The notes beneath the pieces were generated by a model. It did no database searches and had not been told where the DNA came from. It saw nothing but the letters and a program-made list of their open reading frames with translations. From contig OY720101.1 in the NCBI GenBank assembly GCA_963082875.1, positions 7,874,001-7,938,000 of the forward strand: DNA of 64,000 bases, read 5' to 3'. This document shows positions 59,601-64,000 of the stretch, piece after piece (position 1 is the first letter of the stretch; the number at the start of each line of letters is the position of its first letter). The stretch is from Corella eumyota (lineage: Eukaryota; Chordata; Ascidiacea; Phlebobranchia; Corellidae). The position numbers and the translations under genes were made by a program.

Positions 59601-62600
59601 AACACAACAATTATTTTTCGATTTAAAATTTTTTATTTTTTTTCAAAAAATTTGTATGCAATATCATTGGCCAAAAATATCACGTGACCTAATGAAAACC
59701 AAAATAAAAATTACCTTAAACTTTTGTTTAACTGAAAATTTTCGCGAAATGTTTTATCTTGAATGTTAGTTAGGCAAATGCGCGTCTAATAAAATACAAA
59801 ATTTTAGGTTTTGAGATTTCATAAATTTTTAATAAAAGTTTCATAACTTTTATGAATATTAATATTTTCGAAAAATATTTTGTAACCACGGTAATTGGTC
59901 CTGTGCGGTTTTAACACAACAATTATTTTTTGATTTAAAATTTTTAATTTTTTTTCAAATTTTAGGTTTTGAGATTTCATAAATTTTTAATAAAAGTGTT
60001 ATAACCTTTATGAATATTAATATTTTCGAAAAATATTTTGTAAACACGGTATTTGGACCTGTGCAGTTCTAACACAACAATTATTTTTCAATTTAAAATT
60101 TTTTATTTTTTTTCAAAAAATTTGTATGCAATATCATTGGCCAAAAATATCACGTGACCTAATGAAAACCAAAATAAAAATTACCTCAAACTTTTGTTTT
60201 ACTAAAAAATTTTCCCAAATGTTTTATCTTGAATGTTAGTTAGGCCAATGCGCGTCTAATAAAATACAAAATCTTAGGTTTTGAGATTTCATAAATTTTT
60301 AATAAAAGTTTCATAACTTTTATGAATATTAATATTTTCGAAAAATATTTTGTAAACACGGTAATTGGACCTGTGCGGTTCTAACACAACAATTATTTTT
60401 CGATTTAAAATTTTTTATTTTTTTTCAAAAAATTTGTATGCAATATCATTGGCCAAAAATATCACGTGACCTAATGAAAACCAAATAAAAATTACCTCAA
60501 ATTTTTGTTTTACTGAAAATTTTCGCGAAATGTTTTATCTTGAATGTTAGTTAGGCCAATGCGCGTCTAATAAAATACAAAATTTTAGGTTTTGAGATTT
60601 CATAAATTTTTAATAAAAGTTTCATAACTTTTATGAATATTAATATTTTCGAAAAATATTTTGTAAACACGGTAATTGGACCTGTGCGGTTCTAACACAA
60701 CAATTATTTTTCGATTTAAAATTTTTTATTTTTTTTCAAAAAATTTGTATGCAATATCATCGGGCAAAAATATCACGTGACCTAATTAAACCCAAAATAA
60801 AAATTATCTCAAACTTTTGTTCTACTCAAAATTTTTGCAAAATGTTTTATCTTGAATGTTAGTTAGGCCAATGCGCGCCTAATTAAAAATAAAATTTCAG
60901 ATTTTGAGATTTCATGAATTTTTAATGAAAGTTTCATAACTTTTATGAATATTAATATTTTCGAAAAATATTTTGTAAACACGGCAATTGGACCTGTGCG
61001 GTTCTAACACAACAATTATTTTTCGATTTAAAATTTTTTATTTTTTTTCAAAAAATTTGTATGCAATATCATTGGCCAAAAATATCACGTGACCTAATGA
61101 AAACCAAATAAAAATTACCTCAAACTTTTGTTTTACTGAAAATTTCCGCGAAATGTTTTATCTTGAATGTTAGTTAGGCCAATGCGCGTGTAATAAAATA
61201 CAAAGTTTTAGGTTTTGAGATTTCATATATTTTTAATAAAAGTTTCATAACTTTTATGAATATTAATATTTTCGAAAAATATTTTGTAAACACGGTAATT
61301 GGACCTGTGCGGTTCTAACACAACAATTTATTTTTGATTTAAAATTTTTAATTTTTTTTCAAAAAATTTGTATGCAATATCATCGGCCAAAAATATCACG
61401 TGACCTAATTAAACCCAAAATAAAAATTATCTCAAACTTTTGTTCTACTCAAAATTTTTGCAAAATGTTTTATCTTGAATGTTAGTTCGGCCAATGCGCG
61501 CCTAATTAAAAATAAAATTTCAGATTTTGAGATTTCATAAATTTTTAATAAAAGTTTCATAACTTTTATGAATATTAATATTTTCGAAAAATATTTTGTA
61601 AACACGGTAATTGGACCTGTGCGGTTCTAACACAACAATTATTTTTTGATTTAAAATTTTTTATTTTTTTTCAAAAAATTTGTATGCAATCTCATCGGCC
61701 AAAAATATCACGTGACCTAATTAAACCCAAAATAAAAATTATCTCAAACTTTTGTTCTACTCAAAATTTTTGCAAAATGTTTTATCTTGAATGTTAGTTA
61801 GGCCAATGCGCGCCTAATTAAAAATAAAATTTCAGATTTTGAGATTTCATAAATTTTTAATAAAAGTTTCATAACTTTTATGAATATTAATATTTTCGAA
61901 AAATATTTTGTAAACACGGTAATTGGACCTGTGCGGTTCTAACACAACAATTATTTTTCGATTTAAAATTTTTTATTTTTTTTCAAAAAATTTGTATGCA
62001 ATATCATTGGCCAAAAATATCACGTGACCTAATGAAAACCAAAATAAAAATTACCTCAAACTTTTGTTTAACTGAAAATTTTCGCGAAATGTTTTATCTT
62101 GAATGTTAGTTAGGCAAATGCGCGTCTAATAAAATACAAAATTTTAGGTTTTGAGATTTCATAAATTTTTAATAAAAGTTTCATAACTTTTATGAATATT
62201 AATATTTTCGAAAAATATTTTGTAACCACGGTAATTGGTCCTGTGCGGTTTTAACACAACAATTATTTTTCGATTTAAAATTTTTAATTTTTTTTCAAAT
62301 TTTAGGTTTTGAGATTTCATAAATTTTTAATAAAAGTGTCATAACTTTTATGAATATTAATATTTTCGAAAAATATTTTGTAAACACGGTATTTGGACCT
62401 GTGCGGTTCTAACACAACAATTATTTTTTAATTTAAAATTTTTTATTTTTTTTTAAAAAATTTGTATGCAATATCATTGGCCAAAAATATCACGTGACCT
62501 AATGAAAACCAAAATAAAAATTACCTCAAACTTTTGTTTTACTGAAAAATTTTCGCGAAATGTTTTATCTTGAATGTTAGTTAGGCCAATGCGCGTCTAA

Positions 62601-64000
62601 TAAAATACAAAATCTTAGGTTTTGAGATTTCATAAATTTTTAATAAAAGTTTCATAACTTTTATGAATATTAATATTTTCGAAAAATATTTTGTAAACAC
62701 GGTAATTGGACCTGTGCGGTTCTAACACAACAATTATTTTTCGATTTAAAATTTTTTATTTTTTTTCAAAAAATTTGTATGCAATATCATTGGCCAAAAA
62801 TATCACCTGACCTAATTAAACCCAAAATAAAAATTATCTCAAACTTTTGTTTTGCTAAAAAATTTTGCGAAATGTTTTATCTTGAATGTTAGTTAGGCCA
62901 ATGCGCGTCTAATAAAATACAAAATTTTAGGTTTTGAGATTTCATAAATTTTTAATAAAAGTTTCATAACTTTTATGAATATTAATATTTTCGAAAAATA
63001 TTTTGTAAACACGGTAATTGGACCTGTGCGGTTCTAACACAACAATTATTTTTCGATTTAAAATTTTTTATTTTTTTTCAAAAAATTTGTATGCAATCTC
63101 ATTGGCCAAAAATATCACGTGACCTAATTAAACCCAAAATAAAAATTATCTCAAACTTTTGTTCTACTCAAAATTTTTGCAAAATGTTTTATCTTAAATG
63201 TTAGTTAGGCCAATGCGCGCCTAATTAAAAATAAAATTTCAGATTTTGAGATTTCATAAATTTTTAATAAAAGTTTCATAACTTTTATGAATATTAATAT
63301 TTTCGAAAAATATTTTGTAAACACGGTAATTGGACCTGTGCGGTTCTAACACAACAATTATTTTTCGATTTAAAATTTTTTATTTTTTTTCAAAAAATTT
63401 GTATGCAATATCATTGGCCAAAAATATCACGTGACCTAATGAAAACCAAAATAAAAATTACCTCAAACTTTTGTTTTGCTAAAAATTTTAGCGAAATGTT
63501 TTATCTTGAATGTTAGTTAGGCCAATGCGCGTGTAATAAAATACAAAATTTTAGGTTTTGAGATTTCATAAATTTTTAATAAAAATTTCATAACTTTTAT
63601 GAATATTAATATTTTCGAAAAATATTTTGTAAACACGGTAATTGGACCTGTGCGGTTCTGACACAACAATTATTTTTTGATTTAAAATTTTTTATTTTTT
63701 TTCAAAAAATTTGTATGCAATCTCATCGGCCAAAAATATCACGTGACCTAATTAAACCCAAAATAAAAATTATCTCAAACTTTTGTTTTACTGAAAATTT
63801 TCGCAAAATGTTTTATCTTGAATGTTAGTTAGGCCAATGCGCGTCTAATAAAATACAAAATTTTAGGTTTTGAGATTTCATAAATTTTTAATAAAAGTTT
63901 CATAACTTTTATAAATATTAATATTTTCGAAAAATATTTTGTAAACACGGTAATTGGACCTGTGCGGTTCTAACACAACAATTATTTTTCGATTTAAAAT
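50690..64000 (+). repeat. Satellite array, ~312-bp monomer, with higher-order structure; runs past window end
   Basis: More than 40 head-to-tail monomers. Each contains ATATCACGTGACCTAAT, CTCAAACTTTTGT, TGTTAGTTAGGCCAATGCGC, CATAAATTTTTAATAAAAG and AACACGGTAATTGGACCTGT. Monomer types differ at fixed positions (GCGTCTAATAAA or GCGCCTAATTAA; ACCTAATTAAACCC or ACCTAATGAAAACC). Some carry an extra ~61-bp partial duplication (ATCATTGGCC to CAAACTTTT). Types recur in the same order as a 1686-bp composite (52315-59057) and a ~2340-bp composite (about 59774-63700). No coding sequence; short open frames here (e.g. 58856-59146) are repeat artefacts. Confidence 0.97.

Noticed and set aside
50690-64000. 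CRISPR-like array of regular repeats
   Set aside because: Units are ~312 bp with no unique spacers, in an intron-bearing animal sequence. This is a satellite.
50690-64000. CENP-B box in the satellite monomer
   Set aside because: TTTTCGAAAAATATT superficially resembles the start of a CENP-B box, but the required CGGG half is absent. A centromere role rests only on the higher-order structure.

Overview
This is an AT-rich, intron-dense animal nuclear sequence. About 47 kb carries genes and the right-hand ~17 kb is repeats. Compact introns (mostly 100-900 bases), tRNA-derived SINEs inside introns, animal-specific genes (an RPGRIP1L orthologue, a bile-acid-carrier family member, a class A GPCR) and many small DNA transposons suggest a compact invertebrate genome. 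A tunicate is my best guess, but nothing here proves it.

Layout. 223-615: last exon of a class A (peptide-receptor-like) GPCR. 2061-2687 (-): intronless J-domain co-chaperone. 3858-6228 (+): YIF1 in 8 exons, whose reconstructed phases close on 300 residues. 8088-11029 (-): a decayed DUF294-like/TPR gene, split by a Helentron-like element and cut at its 5' side by a 4.2-kb Mutator-like transposon (11030-15232). 15340-16061: a gag relic. 16062-16499: a 205-bp tandem duplication carrying a possible first exon. 17268-19915: a long inverted-repeat element holding a nested hAT-like MITE. 20108-22051 (-): a defective Ty3-type fossil.

23405-24346 (+): intronless 3-ketoacyl-CoA reductase/17-beta-HSD12 homologue. 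24726-28340 (+): FKBP8 homologue, 8 exons, 456 residues, one GC-AG intron. 29594-43524 (+): RPGRIP1L homologue, 30 exons, 1354 residues. 44541-47010 (+): SLC10-family carrier, with a 33-bp duplication and a reading-frame break in one exon.

47.2-64 kb: a stray satellite monomer, a cluster of Helentron-like elements with internal ~127-bp minisatellites, a tRNA-like relic, a degenerate inverted monomer, and then a satellite of ~312-bp monomers that runs to the window end. The satellite has higher-order structure: a 1686-bp composite unit repeated four times (52.3-59.1 kb) and a second ~2340-bp composite unit repeated about twice (59.7-63.7 kb). This looks like the edge of a heterochromatic block.

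The genes do not form a pathway. RPGRIP1L is a ciliary transition-zone scaffold, YIF1 acts in ER-Golgi traffic, FKBP8 is a tail-anchored mitochondrial/ER chaperone, the reductase acts in ER fatty-acid elongation, and SLC10 proteins are sodium-coupled plasma-membrane carriers. Exon models were made by hand from GT/AG sites, reading phase and remembered family sequences.
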